12,098 bases of DNA from Candidatus Omnitrophota bacterium (GTDB lineage: Bacteria; Omnitrophota; Gorgyraeia; Gorgyraeales; Gorgyraeaceae), in the NCBI GenBank assembly GCA_026387215.1, contig JAPLMC010000013.1:1-12098 (forward strand), in the 5' to 3' direction. The notes beneath the pieces are model-generated. The model did not search any database and was not told the DNA's origin. It saw nothing but the letters and a program-made list of their open reading frames with translations. Of this stretch, positions 1-7,007 are shown one piece after another (the stretch's first letter is position 1; every line of letters begins with the position of its first letter). Made by a program: the position numbers and the translations under genes.

Positions 1-1
1 G

Positions 2-88
2 CGAGTTTTTGGTGTGCCAGAGGAAGAAGTAACAAAAGAAATGAGGCGACGAGCCAAAGTGATTAATTTTGGCATTATTTATGGTATG
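2..88 (+). pseudogene. DNA polymerase I O-helix fragment (polA remnant or assembly junction)
   Basis: Translated from base 2, the first 29 codons read as the family A DNA polymerase fingers region: a VFGVPEEEVT stretch, then RRRAKVINFGIIYG. This is motif B, with the Arg, Lys, Phe and Tyr that contact dNTP and template in the order R-x3-K-x3-F-x3-Y. The similarity stops at the Met codon 86-88, where Pol I proteins normally continue with Ser and a hydrophobic stretch. Nothing of the palm domain or motif C follows. It is therefore not a working polymerase. It is either a remnant joined in frame to the next gene by recombination or a contig-edge misassembly. The identification of the fragment is firm; its origin is open. 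Confidence 0.75.
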
Positions 89-370
89 TTCGGAAATATG
101 TTCGGACCTAAAGACAAGGGTATGGAAATGGGAAGATGCATGTGTCCTATGCATAAGATGATGGTAAGGCGCATTATGGATAGAGAAATTATCGCTACAT
201 ATGACGGAGGGATAGCTGTGGTTTTGGGTAACAAGATAACGAAATACGACAAAGATATGAATCTTATAAAAGAGGTTGAGATAAAAATAGACATGGAGGT
301 AATGAAAAAATCCATGGAAGAAATGAAAAAGAACTGCCCTATGTGCTCTAAGATGCAGGATAAAAAATAA
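86..370 (+). CDS. Small Met/Cys-rich protein of unknown function
   Basis: This is an unrecognised protein of about 95 residues from ATG 86 (ATG 98 is also possible). The frame stays open upstream through the Pol I fragment, so the true 5' end is uncertain, and no good ribosome binding site precedes either ATG. It has an N-terminal Cys/Met/His cluster (GRCMCPMHKMM), a middle segment that looks like beta strands (REIIATYDGGIAVVLGNKI followed by KYDKDMNLIKEVEI), and a C-terminal Met-rich amphipathic helix ending in CPMCSKM. The paired CxC and CxxC motifs with many Met residues suggest soft-metal binding; that is inference. No signal peptide is visible. The stop lies 3 bases before the P-type ATPase start, so the two are very likely co-transcribed and the protein may serve ion handling with the pump. 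Confidence 0.7.
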   Translation: MFGNMFGPKDKGMEMGRCMCPMHKMMVRRIMDREIIATYDGGIAVVLGNKITKYDKDMNLIKEVEIKIDMEVMKKSMEEMKKNCPMCSKMQDKK

Positions 371-373
371 CAC

Positions 374-3070
374 ATGAAGAACTGGTGGGAGCTGGACATA
401 TCTGAAATAGAAAAGACTCTTGGCGTGAATGTATCTAAGGGTCTTTCTCCGGAAGAATCTGACGCGAGACTTGAAAAATACGGGCCCAATCAGCTCAAAG
501 AGAAAAAAGCGATAAATCCTATAGAGATTTTTATAAGCCAGTTCAAGGATTTTATTGTCTGGGTTCTTATAGGAGCAGCGCTTGTTTCGGGATTTTTGCA
601 GGAATGGATAGACGCTTTTGCAATATTCGCAATTGTTATATTAAATGCTATACTTGGATTTATACAGGAATACCGCGCTGAAAAGTCCCTCGCCGCTTTA
701 AAAAAACTATCCTCTCCTAATTCAAAAGTTATTCGCAATGGAAATCGGCAGATTGTAAGCTCTCATAAGATAGTTCCTGGAGATTTGATAGAACTTGAGG
801 CAGGCGATAATATTCCGGCCGACGCCAGGCTTATATGGATTACCCCTAATTTTACTGTTGCGGAAGCCAGTCTTACCGGCGAATCGCACCCAGTGGCAAA
901 AACTACTCTTTTGTTAAAAGAGAAAGAAGTGGCTTTGGCTGACAGGGCGAACATGGTCTATATGGGCACTTCCATTGCTTTAGGCAAGGCCAGGGCCATT
1001 GTAACGGAAACAGGAATGGAAACAGAGCTTGGTAATATTGCTGGCATGATCCAGGGGGTAGAAGAAAACACTACGCCTTTACAAAAGCGTCTCGAAGAAT
1101 TCGGAAAATTCATAGTCTATGTCTGTTTCGGCCTGGTAGCACTTGTATTTTTACTGCAGATTTTGCGTGGTAATAAAATTATAGACGTTTTTCTAACTTC
1201 TGTGAGTTTAGCTGTTGCCGCTATACCTGAGGGTCTGCCTGCAGTAGTTACCATAGCTTTAGCTCTGGGCGTTCAGAGAATGGTAAAGCGCAACGCCATC
1301 ATAAGAAAACTCCCTTCAGTAGAAACGCTTGGCTGTGCCACGGTCATTTGCTCTGATAAAACAGGCACGCTTACTAAAAACGAAATGACAGTCCAGGCGG
1401 TTTATGTAAATAGGATTTTATTTAATGTCACAGGCGTGGGTTACGACGTAAAAGGCGAATTTATCAGAGATTATAAAACAATAGACGGGCCTGATTATCC
1501 TGAGCTGAAAAAGCTCCTTTCTTATGCAACGCTTTGCAATGGGGCAGACCTTGTTAAAGACGTGTCAGGCTATAGAATAATAGGCGACCCCACGGAAGGA
1601 GCAATGCTTAGCTGCGCCGCCAAACTTAATATATGGAAAAAAGAATTGGAAGGGGAAAACCCATTTATCGAAGAAATACCTTTTGATTCAGAGCGCAAAA
1701 AAATGACCATTGTGAGGAATGTAGGCGATAAAGTAATAGCATTTGTAAAAGGCGCGCCCGACATATTTTTACAAGATTGTATCAGGATAGAAGATGCAGG
1801 CGGCGTTAGAGATTTAGAAGAAAAGGATAAAAAAGAGATTTTAATTACAAATGAAAAACTTACTTCATCCGCGATGAGGGTGCTTGCTATAGGATATAAA
1901 GCGTTGGAGAAAGTGCCTGAAAGTTATAGTGCTGAAGCAATTGAAAAAGATCTCGTATTTTTAGGCCTTGTGGCAATGATAGACCCTGCAAGAGAAGAAG
2001 TAAGAGATGCTATTAAAAAATGCAAAACCGCAGGCATAAAAACAGTGATGATAACAGGCGATCATAAAAATACCGCGATTGCTATAGCCAGGCAGCTAGA
2101 TTTTTTTTATGAAGGTTCAATAGCTCTTTCAGGAGAGGAACTAGATAAATTAAGCGACGAGCAGCTTTATGAAAAAATAGATAACATTCCTGGCTATGCC
2201 AGGGTTTCTCCTGAACATAAGCTCAGGATAGTAAAGGCGTGGCGTAAACATGGCGAAATAGTAGCAATGACTGGAGACGGCGTAAACGACGCTCCTGCTG
2301 TAAAAGAAGCTGATATAGGTATAAGCATGGGCATTACAGGTACAGATGTTACTAAAGAAGTTTCCGACATGGTTATTATGGATGATAATTTTGCATCTAT
2401 TGTCTCAGCGGTAGAAGAGGGAAGGGGCATATATGATAATATCAAAAAATTCATACATTATCTTTTATCCTGCAATGTAGGCGAGATTTTAGTGATGTTT
2501 ATTTCATCCCTTATAGGGTTTCCTGTCCCGCTTTTACCTATACAAATTTTGTGGGTAAATCTTGTTACCGACGGTTTTCCTGCGCTTGCTTTGGGAGTAG
2601 ACCCTGTTGATAAAAATATAATGGCTCGCAAGCCGCGCAAGCCTGACGAACCTGTAATAACAAAAGAAAATGCGTTTTTAATGCTATGGCAGGGCGCTTT
2701 TATAGCGTTTTGCAGTTTGCTTGCTTTTAGCCTTGTATTATTTGTGGAGAGAGAAGGAATTGGAAGGGCAAGGACAGCCGCATTTATAGTGCTTGCCTGC
2801 GCTCAGCTATTCCATTCATTTAACTGCCGCAATAACGTCGAATCTATTTTCAAGATAGGATTTTTAACAAATAAAAAATTAATCCTCGCCACGCTTATTT
2901 CCTTCGGCCTTCAGATGATAGTTGTTTACCAGCCATTTTTACAGAAGATATTTAAAACAGAACCTCTTGGCTTATTTGACTGGTGCCTTGTAATCCTCAT
3001 TTCATCATTTCCATTATGGGCAATGGAAATAGTAAAGTTCATTAAAAACAGCATATCGAAAACCCCGTAG
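374..3070 (+). CDS. Cation-transporting P-type ATPase, Ca2+-ATPase (type II) family
   Basis: This is a full-length (898 residues) P-type ATPase, close to bacterial Ca2+ pumps and SERCA, which expel Ca2+ from the cytoplasm using ATP. It has an N-terminal cation-ATPase domain (about 1-60), the actuator loop TGES (168-171), M4 PEGLP (285-289), the phosphorylation motif DKTGTLT with Asp328, nucleotide-binding KGAP (459-462), TGD (561-563) and the hinge GDGVND (634-639). It ends with a six-helix C-terminal membrane half. Ca2+ ligand positions of SERCA are kept in M4 (Glu286), M5 (Asn701, Glu704 in CNVGE) and M6 (Asn729, Thr732, Asp733 in WVNLVTDG). By my alignment the M8 glutamate is replaced by Gln811, as in plasma-membrane-type pumps. 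The ribosome binding site is weak, and the start 3 bases after the preceding stop suggests translational coupling. Mn2+ cannot be excluded as substrate. Confidence 0.93.
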   Translation: MKNWWELDISEIEKTLGVNVSKGLSPEESDARLEKYGPNQLKEKKAINPIEIFISQFKDFIVWVLIGAALVSGFLQEWIDAFAIFAIVILNAILGFIQEYRAEKSLAALKKLSSPNSKVIRNGNRQIVSSHKIVPGDLIELEAGDNIPADARLIWITPNFTVAEASLTGESHPVAKTTLLLKEKEVALADRANMVYMGTSIALGKARAIVTETGMETELGNIAGMIQGVEENTTPLQKRLEEFGKFIVYVCFGLVALVFLLQILRGNKIIDVFLTSVSLAVAAIPEGLPAVVTIALALGVQRMVKRNAIIRKLPSVETLGCATVICSDKTGTLTKNEMTVQAVYVNRILFNVTGVGYDVKGEFIRDYKTIDGPDYPELKKLLSYATLCNGADLVKDVSGYRIIGDPTEGAMLSCAAKLNIWKKELEGENPFIEEIPFDSERKKMTIVRNVGDKVIAFVKGAPDIFLQDCIRIEDAGGVRDLEEKDKKEILITNEKLTSSAMRVLAIGYKALEKVPESYSAEAIEKDLVFLGLVAMIDPAREEVRDAIKKCKTAGIKTVMITGDHKNTAIAIARQLDFFYEGSIALSGEELDKLSDEQLYEKIDNIPGYARVSPEHKLRIVKAWRKHGEIVAMTGDGVNDAPAVKEADIGISMGITGTDVTKEVSDMVIMDDNFASIVSAVEEGRGIYDNIKKFIHYLLSCNVGEILVMFISSLIGFPVPLLPIQILWVNLVTDGFPALALGVDPVDKNIMARKPRKPDEPVITKENAFLMLWQGAFIAFCSLLAFSLVLFVEREGIGRARTAAFIVLACAQLFHSFNCRNNVESIFKIGFLTNKKLILATLISFGLQMIVVYQPFLQKIFKTEPLGLFDWCLVILISSFPLWAMEIVKFIKNSISKTP

Positions 3071-3095
3071 GTTGCCGTAGGCCTCCTACGGGGTT
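3061..3095 (+). terminator. Hairpin overlapping the ATPase stop codon, possible terminator
   Basis: There is a perfect 11-bp inverted repeat, AACCCCGTAGG against CCTACGGGGTT, with a 13-nt loop. The ATPase stop codon (3068-3070) sits inside the left arm. No T tract follows on the + strand, so intrinsic termination is uncertain. The stem is strong enough to block transcription or to protect the mRNA 3' end. Confidence 0.45.
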
Positions 3096-3148
3096 GGGGT
3101 GGTTAATTAGTAGACACATTTGTTCACTGTTCACTGGTGTGAAATATA

Positions 3149-3177
3149 TTGACATATCGTCTATAATTTAGTATAAT
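3149..3177 (+). promoter_or_regulatory. Consensus sigma70 promoter of the repeat-protein gene
   Basis: An exact TTGACA (3149-3154), a 17-nt spacer and an exact TATAAT (3172-3177) predict a transcript start near 3184. That leaves a leader of about 90 nt before the ATG at 3274. Directly upstream are a tandem GTTCACT repeat (3122-3135) and a short palindrome, TTCAC-TGGT-GTGAA (3130-3143), which could be an operator. Confidence 0.75.
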
Positions 3178-3205
3178 TCATTTTAATAATTGATATATTC
3201 ATGAT

Positions 3206-3231
3206 AAGGCCATGGGAAACTATGGTCTTTT
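3206..3231 (+). promoter_or_regulatory. Leader hairpin followed by T-rich run (possible attenuator)
   Basis: Within the predicted leader, AAGGCCAT (3206-3213) can pair with ATGGTCTT (3222-3229), giving 8 pairs with one G-U and an 8-nt loop, GGGAAACT. TTTTCTTGTCT follows directly. It looks like a weak intrinsic terminator or a regulatory hairpin between the promoter and the coding start. No known riboswitch consensus was recognised. Confidence 0.35.
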
Positions 3232-3273
3232 CTTGTCTATGGATACCCAAAAGTTTTTAAAGAGATTAAATAT

Positions 3274-4026
3274 ATGAAAAAGAGAAATAAAATAATCAAT
3301 ACTGTAATAATATTTATTGCTATGGGAGTATTTTTGTGGCATGAAACAGTATACGCGCTTAGGCCTCCTTTACAATGTAGTTCTACGCAAAGAGAATCTA
3401 TGTATCAACCTTACAAACAGCATATATTAAGAATTCACGATTTATTGTCTATAGTGAGCAGGAAAGAAACTAAGAGGAAAAATATCAAAGCAGAAATTAT
3501 TAGCGCATTGCAGTCTATCCAGAGAGATAGTTTTCCCTTATTTAAGCAGAGACAAGTAGAAAAAATAGCTCGTTTAAAGAAATTGAGTGAACGATTATCC
3601 ATACTTGAGCATTTGATTTCGTATCAGATTGAACGAAGCGGGAAAACGGAGTTTTTATTTAATGGCACTCATATCGCCATGATTTTAGAGAGCTCCCGCA
3701 GCGAAGCAGAAATCGCAAACATTATTAAAACATTAAAAAGTCTAGGCATTACACAAGGCACTCATATCGCCCTAATTTTACAAAGCTCCCGCAGTAATGT
3801 AGAAATCAAAAGTCTTATTAAAACATTAAAGATCCTAGGCATTACAGAAGGTTATCATATCGCCCTAATTTTACAAAGTTCCCGCAGCGAAGCAGAAATC
3901 GAAAACATTATTAAAACATTAAAAAGTCTAGGCATTATACAAGGCACTCATATCGCCCTAATTTTACAAAGCTCTCGCAGCAATGTAGAAATCAAAAGCC
4001 TTATTAACGCATTATTAAAGCATTAA
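3274..4026 (+). CDS. Exported 31-residue-repeat protein, N-terminal part (frameshifted)
   Basis: The protein starts with a clear signal peptide (MKKRNK, a hydrophobic run, then VYA) and a cleavage site before LRPPL near residue 28. Residues 40-128 are charged and predominantly helical. From residue 130 come 31-residue repeats, each with a first helix around HIALILQSSR and a second around EIxxIIKTLKSLGIT. Three are complete; the fourth breaks at about 4005 and the frame ends at TAA 4024-4026. The repeats resume in another frame from 4008, so this is the 5' half of a disrupted gene that continues to 5372. A consensus promoter lies upstream, and a weak AAAGAG at about 3259 serves the ATG. The two-helix unit resembles alpha-solenoid repeats in general; no family is assigned. 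Confidence 0.75.
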   Translation: MKKRNKIINTVIIFIAMGVFLWHETVYALRPPLQCSSTQRESMYQPYKQHILRIHDLLSIVSRKETKRKNIKAEIISALQSIQRDSFPLFKQRQVEKIARLKKLSERLSILEHLISYQIERSGKTEFLFNGTHIAMILESSRSEAEIANIIKTLKSLGITQGTHIALILQSSRSNVEIKSLIKTLKILGITEGYHIALILQSSRSEAEIENIIKTLKSLGIIQGTHIALILQSSRSNVEIKSLINALLKH

Positions 4027-4760
4027 AAAGTCTAGGTATTACACAAGGCACTCATATTGCCCTGATTTTACAAAGCTCCCGCAACGAAGTGGAAATCTTA
4101 AATCTTATTAAAATATTAAAAAGTTTAAGCATTACGCATAACATTCATATAGCCATGATTATACGTAGCTCCCGCAGCAATGTAGAAATCGCAAACATTA
4201 TTAAAGCATTAAAAAGTCTAGGCATTACACAGGGCACTCATATCGCCCTAATTTTACAAAGCTCCCGCAGCAATGTAGAAATCGCAAGCATTATTAAAAC
4301 ATTAAATATCCTAGGTATTACAGAAGGTTATCATATTGCCTTGATTTTACATAGCTCTCGCAGCAATGTAGAAATCAAAAGCCTTATTAAAACATTAAAG
4401 ATCCTAGGCATTACAGAAGGTTATCATATTGCCATAATTCTACACAGTTCCCGCAGCGAAGCAGAAATCGAACGCATTATTAAAGCATTAAAAAGTCTAG
4501 GTATTACACAAGGCACTCATATTGCCCTGATTTTACAAAGTTCCCGCAGCGAAGCAGAAATCGAACGCATTATTAAAGCATTAAAAAGTCTAGGTATTAC
4601 AGAGGGCACTCATATCGCTTTGATTTTACAGAGTTCTCGCAAGAAAGTAGAAATCGAACGCCTTATTAAAACATTGAAAAGCATAGGCATTACAGAAAGT
4701 ACTCATATTGCCCTAATTTTACGCAGTTCCAGCAGCGAAGTAGAAATCAAAAAGTTAATT
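3661..4760 (+). repeat. Tandem array of twelve 93-bp (31-codon) repeats
   Basis: Units start at 3661, 3754, 3847, 3940, 4044, 4137, 4230, 4323, 4416, 4509, 4602 and 4695. All spacings are 93 bp except the fourth, which is 104 bp and causes the frameshift. The last unit is partial (66 bp). DNA identity between units is high (for example the shared CTCATATCGCCCTAATTTTA), indicating recent duplication or gene conversion. Variation concentrates at repeat positions 1-3 (QGT, EGY, EGT, HNI, EST), 10 (Q, H, R, E), 14-16 (SNV, SEA, KKV) and 19-20 (KS, AN, ER, EN). Confidence 0.93.
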
Positions 4761-5372
4761 GGATTAAAAAGAGTTATTGTGCAAGAAAAAGGAGATGGCT
4801 ACTCAGAGTATTTTATTAGAGATATGTTAATAACCTTTGCATTTATGGATGACCCACTACCGCTATTAAGAGAAATTATGAATTTAGATTTTACTAAAAT
4901 CAGATCTGAAATAGAGCAAATGCCCATAAATACGACAAGACAGCAATTTGAGCAAAAATACGGTAATATGGCTGTATGGATATTAAAATTTTTCGGCCGT
5001 AATTTTGGTTCTTTAAGGGCTATTATCAGAGGTTATGCCAAGGAACTTTTACTTTTGGATATTATGCCTGATTATGAACAAGTTATAGCATCATCTGACA
5101 GTGTGGAAAGAAGCATAGATGCTATTCTTCTTAAGGATAGCCTGGCAAGAGCAATAGGCCAATTGAGTGATGCAGAACAAAAGGCTATTCAGCTATATCT
5201 TGATGGATATTCGGAAAAAGAAATTTCTCATGCATATCCTGATATTTCTTTGCCTAGAGTTTTTGCTAAATTAAGAGAGATTATAACTGAAGATCTGGAA
5301 TTATTGGAAAGTATCGAGCCTCTTTATGATCCTACAACTGAGATTAAAGGTGCATTGCGGACATTTCTCTAA
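4089..5372 (+). CDS. 31-residue-repeat protein, C-terminal part, with sigma-70 region-4-like HTH
   Basis: This is the continuation of the disrupted repeat gene. The frame is open from 4008. GTG 4089 lies inside a repeat with no ribosome binding site, so it is not a convincing start. Seven complete repeats (R5 at 4044 to R11) and a partial twelfth (4695-4760) form an array. Residues 225-348 of the fragment are a mixed helical domain I do not recognise. Residues 349-405 read like sigma factor region 4: AIGQLSDAEQKAIQLYLDG, then YSEKEIS and a recognition-helix-like LPRVFAKLREI. If the 11-nt insertion were removed, one protein of about 696 residues would join a signal peptide, a twelve-repeat solenoid and this HTH. 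Either the gene is a recent pseudogene or the window carries an assembly error in the repeats. Confidence 0.7.
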   Translation: MEILNLIKILKSLSITHNIHIAMIIRSSRSNVEIANIIKALKSLGITQGTHIALILQSSRSNVEIASIIKTLNILGITEGYHIALILHSSRSNVEIKSLIKTLKILGITEGYHIAIILHSSRSEAEIERIIKALKSLGITQGTHIALILQSSRSEAEIERIIKALKSLGITEGTHIALILQSSRKKVEIERLIKTLKSIGITESTHIALILRSSSSEVEIKKLIGLKRVIVQEKGDGYSEYFIRDMLITFAFMDDPLPLLREIMNLDFTKIRSEIEQMPINTTRQQFEQKYGNMAVWILKFFGRNFGSLRAIIRGYAKELLLLDIMPDYEQVIASSDSVERSIDAILLKDSLARAIGQLSDAEQKAIQLYLDGYSEKEISHAYPDISLPRVFAKLREIITEDLELLESIEPLYDPTTEIKGALRTFL

Positions 5373-5423
5373 CGTAAATGAACGTAGATAGGGGCGTCCT
5401 GTTTCAAGGGGTTAGGATGGGTC

Positions 5424-5472
5424 AGGCACTGAGATATGATATAAGGTGTTGTTATCTTTTTTTTCAGTGCCT
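5424..5472. repeat. Inverted repeat after the repeat-protein gene, possible terminator
   Basis: AGGCACTGA (5424-5432) and TCAGTGCCT (5464-5472) are perfect 9-bp arms. Inside them AGATA can pair with TATCT, and a run of eight T follows at 5457-5464. The inner stem plus T run could terminate transcription from the repeat gene. The outer palindrome gives a larger cruciform-like structure. It ends 19 bases before the next promoter. Confidence 0.45.
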
Positions 5473-5490
5473 AACTCACCCTTTCTCCTA

Positions 5491-5519
5491 TTGACAGCAC
5501 TTAATTTTTTCTATATAAT
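5491..5519 (+). promoter_or_regulatory. Consensus sigma70 promoter of the AllA-like gene
   Basis: TTGACA (5491-5496), a 17-nt spacer and TATAAT (5514-5519) match the consensus exactly. The predicted start near 5526 leaves a leader of about 45 nt before ATG 5571, with AAGAGG at about 5554 as a plausible ribosome binding site. Confidence 0.75.
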
Positions 5520-5570
5520 TTATGCTTCACGTTTAAAAAATTATATAAAATCCAAGAGGCATAAATAAAA

Positions 5571-5981
5571 ATGAAGATTCATAAACTTACACATGCAAAT
5601 ATAAAGCCCTACGGTTATATTATAGATAAAGGATGTGTAAAAGATAATGGCAAAGGGAATAAATTTGGTATACTCTTAAAAGTAAAATCAGATGGATGGA
5701 GAATAGGATATCTTATTGTGCGCAGCAGCACTATAGCGCGCGTGGAATACCATGATAGTTTGGAGACCTTTGAACCTGTAAGCGGTAGAGTTATTATAGC
5801 GCTTGCCACTTACAAAAATCCTGAAAAATTAAAAGTATTCTTACTGGATAAGCCAATAGTTTTAAAAAAGTTCATATGGCATGATGTGGCAGTCGTATCT
5901 AAAAGAGCTGAGCTTAAAATTTTTGAGAACAGAGAAGTTGATAGCAATTACAAATATTTAAAAAATATAGTTAAGATGTAA
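5571..5981 (+). CDS. Small cupin-like protein related to ureidoglycolate lyase (AllA)
   Basis: This 136-residue protein reads like the AllA fold: an N-terminal LTHANIKPYGYII strand region, then EYHDSLETFEPVSGRVIIAL (residues 59-78), which corresponds to the family's R/E-H-x-x-S-x-x-x-F-x-P-x-x-G core. KVFLLDKPIVL and FIWHDVAVV follow, with Trp103-His104 at the conserved WH position. Ureidoglycolate lyase releases urea from ureidoglycolate in purine catabolism. No purine catabolism genes are nearby and the protein is shorter than the usual 160-170 residues, so the substrate is unknown and a different cupin function is possible. It has its own promoter and terminator and is probably monocistronic and cytoplasmic. 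Confidence 0.65.
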   Translation: MKIHKLTHANIKPYGYIIDKGCVKDNGKGNKFGILLKVKSDGWRIGYLIVRSSTIARVEYHDSLETFEPVSGRVIIALATYKNPEKLKVFLLDKPIVLKKFIWHDVAVVSKRAELKIFENREVDSNYKYLKNIVKM

Positions 5982-6028
5982 TATCGTAACAACACCATAA
6001 CTATCCTGTTTAAATACGCTCTCAAGAT

Positions 6029-6083
6029 ATATAGCAACTTTACATTTTGACAATAATATAGTGTGAAGTTGCTATATTTTTTT
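6029..6083 (+). terminator. Strong intrinsic terminator after the AllA-like gene
   Basis: ATATAGCAACTT (6029-6040) pairs perfectly with AAGTTGCTATAT (6066-6077). The stem extends inward through ACA/TGT with one G-U, and seven T follow (6077-6083). This is a typical Rho-independent terminator that separates the AllA-like unit from the SPFH operon. Confidence 0.85.
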
Positions 6084-6104
6084 AAAGCAAGTTTTTTGTA
6101 TAAG

Positions 6105-6113
6105 TGATATAAT
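6105..6113 (+). promoter_or_regulatory. Extended -10 promoter of the SPFH operon
   Basis: TGA-TATAAT fits an extended -10 element; no good -35 is seen at the expected place. The start would fall near 6120, only a few bases before the strong AAGGAGGGG ribosome binding site (6124-6132), giving a very short leader. Confidence 0.5.
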
Positions 6114-6134
6114 AAACAAAAACAAGGAGGGGTG

Positions 6135-7001
6135 ATGAATATCGTTTATGCAGTACTTATAGTAGTCATGTTTATATTTTTCTCTGGCATCAGGATAGTG
6201 AGGCCTACTCACAGAGGCTTGATCGAAAGGCTTGGTAAATATAACCGGTTTGCAAACGCAGGGTTTAACTGGGTTATACCCATGATTGAAAATATATACA
6301 TGGTGAATGTAACGGAACAGATGGTTGACGCGGAGCCGCAGGAGATTATTACCAATGACAATCTTAACGCTCGTGTGGATGCCCAGGTTTATTTCAAGGT
6401 TAAGGCGGATGAGGAAAACGTTAAAAATTCTCTGTACAGCGTAAATAACTATAAGTGGCAGATTGTTAATCTGGCTAGGACTACCCTTAGAAATATTATA
6501 GGCACACTTACTCTTAAATCTGCCAACAGCGAAAGAGGTAAAATTAATTCGGAATTACATAAAACGCTATGCGATGAGACGGGAAGCTGGGGCATTGAGA
6601 TTGTGCGGACAGAGTTAAAAGAAATAGATCCGCCTAAAGACGTTCAAGAGACGATGAATAAGGTGGTGAAAGCGGAAAATGAAAAAATCGCTGCGGTGGA
6701 TTTTGCTACAGCTGCTGAGACATTTGCAGACGGCGCAAGAAGAGCCGAGATTAAAAAAGCAGAAGGTGTAAGGCAAGCCAAGATTTTGGAGGCTCAGGGA
6801 GAGGCAGAAGCAATAATGCTAGTAAATGAGGCAGCTGAAAAATTTTTCGTAGGCAATGCGCAGATTTTAAGAAAGCTTCAGGCAGTTGAAAACGCCCTTA
6901 TGCATAATTCAAAAATAGTTGTTCCTTCTAACGCTCAGTTAATTAATATGGTAGGAGAAATGGCGGGCGTGATACCTATAGAAAAAGAAAAGAAACAGTA
7001 G
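6135..7001 (+). CDS. SPFH/stomatin-like (slipin, prohibitin-type) membrane protein
   Basis: The ATG at 6135 is preferred because AGGAGG (6125-6130) lies at a usable distance; GTG 6132 directly before it overlaps the ribosome binding site. The protein of 288 residues has an N-terminal membrane helix (about 3-19) followed by an SPFH domain: RIVRPTHRGLIERLGKY, AGFNWVIPMI, then the EPQEIITNDN and VYFKVKA strands. A coiled-coil Glu/Ala-rich helix follows (about 175-240: AAETFADGARRAEIKKAEG and QAEGEAEA-like heptads). Such proteins oligomerise into membrane rings or microdomains and scaffold proteases or other membrane proteins. It most resembles the stomatin/paraslipin (QmcA) branch rather than HflK. 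No NfeD partner is adjacent; flavodoxin and glycosylase genes follow at 6 and 10 bases, implying one operon. Confidence 0.9.
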   Translation: MNIVYAVLIVVMFIFFSGIRIVRPTHRGLIERLGKYNRFANAGFNWVIPMIENIYMVNVTEQMVDAEPQEIITNDNLNARVDAQVYFKVKADEENVKNSLYSVNNYKWQIVNLARTTLRNIIGTLTLKSANSERGKINSELHKTLCDETGSWGIEIVRTELKEIDPPKDVQETMNKVVKAENEKIAAVDFATAAETFADGARRAEIKKAEGVRQAKILEAQGEAEAIMLVNEAAEKFFVGNAQILRKLQAVENALMHNSKIVVPSNAQLINMVGEMAGVIPIEKEKKQ

Positions 7002-7007
7002 GATATT

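Noticed and set aside
3200..3260. Cyclic-di-GMP (GEMM) riboswitch suggested by GGGAAAC and repeated CTATGG
   Set aside because: The conserved GACGCAAAGC core and the second stem are absent and the space is too short.
4089..4091. GTG as a genuine start of the second repeat-gene fragment
   Set aside because: It lies inside a repeat, has no ribosome binding site, and the repeat homology continues upstream in the same frame to 4008.
3661..4760. Regular tandem repeats suggesting a CRISPR array
   Set aside because: The whole 93-bp unit is repeated and coding, without unique spacers; it is a protein repeat array.
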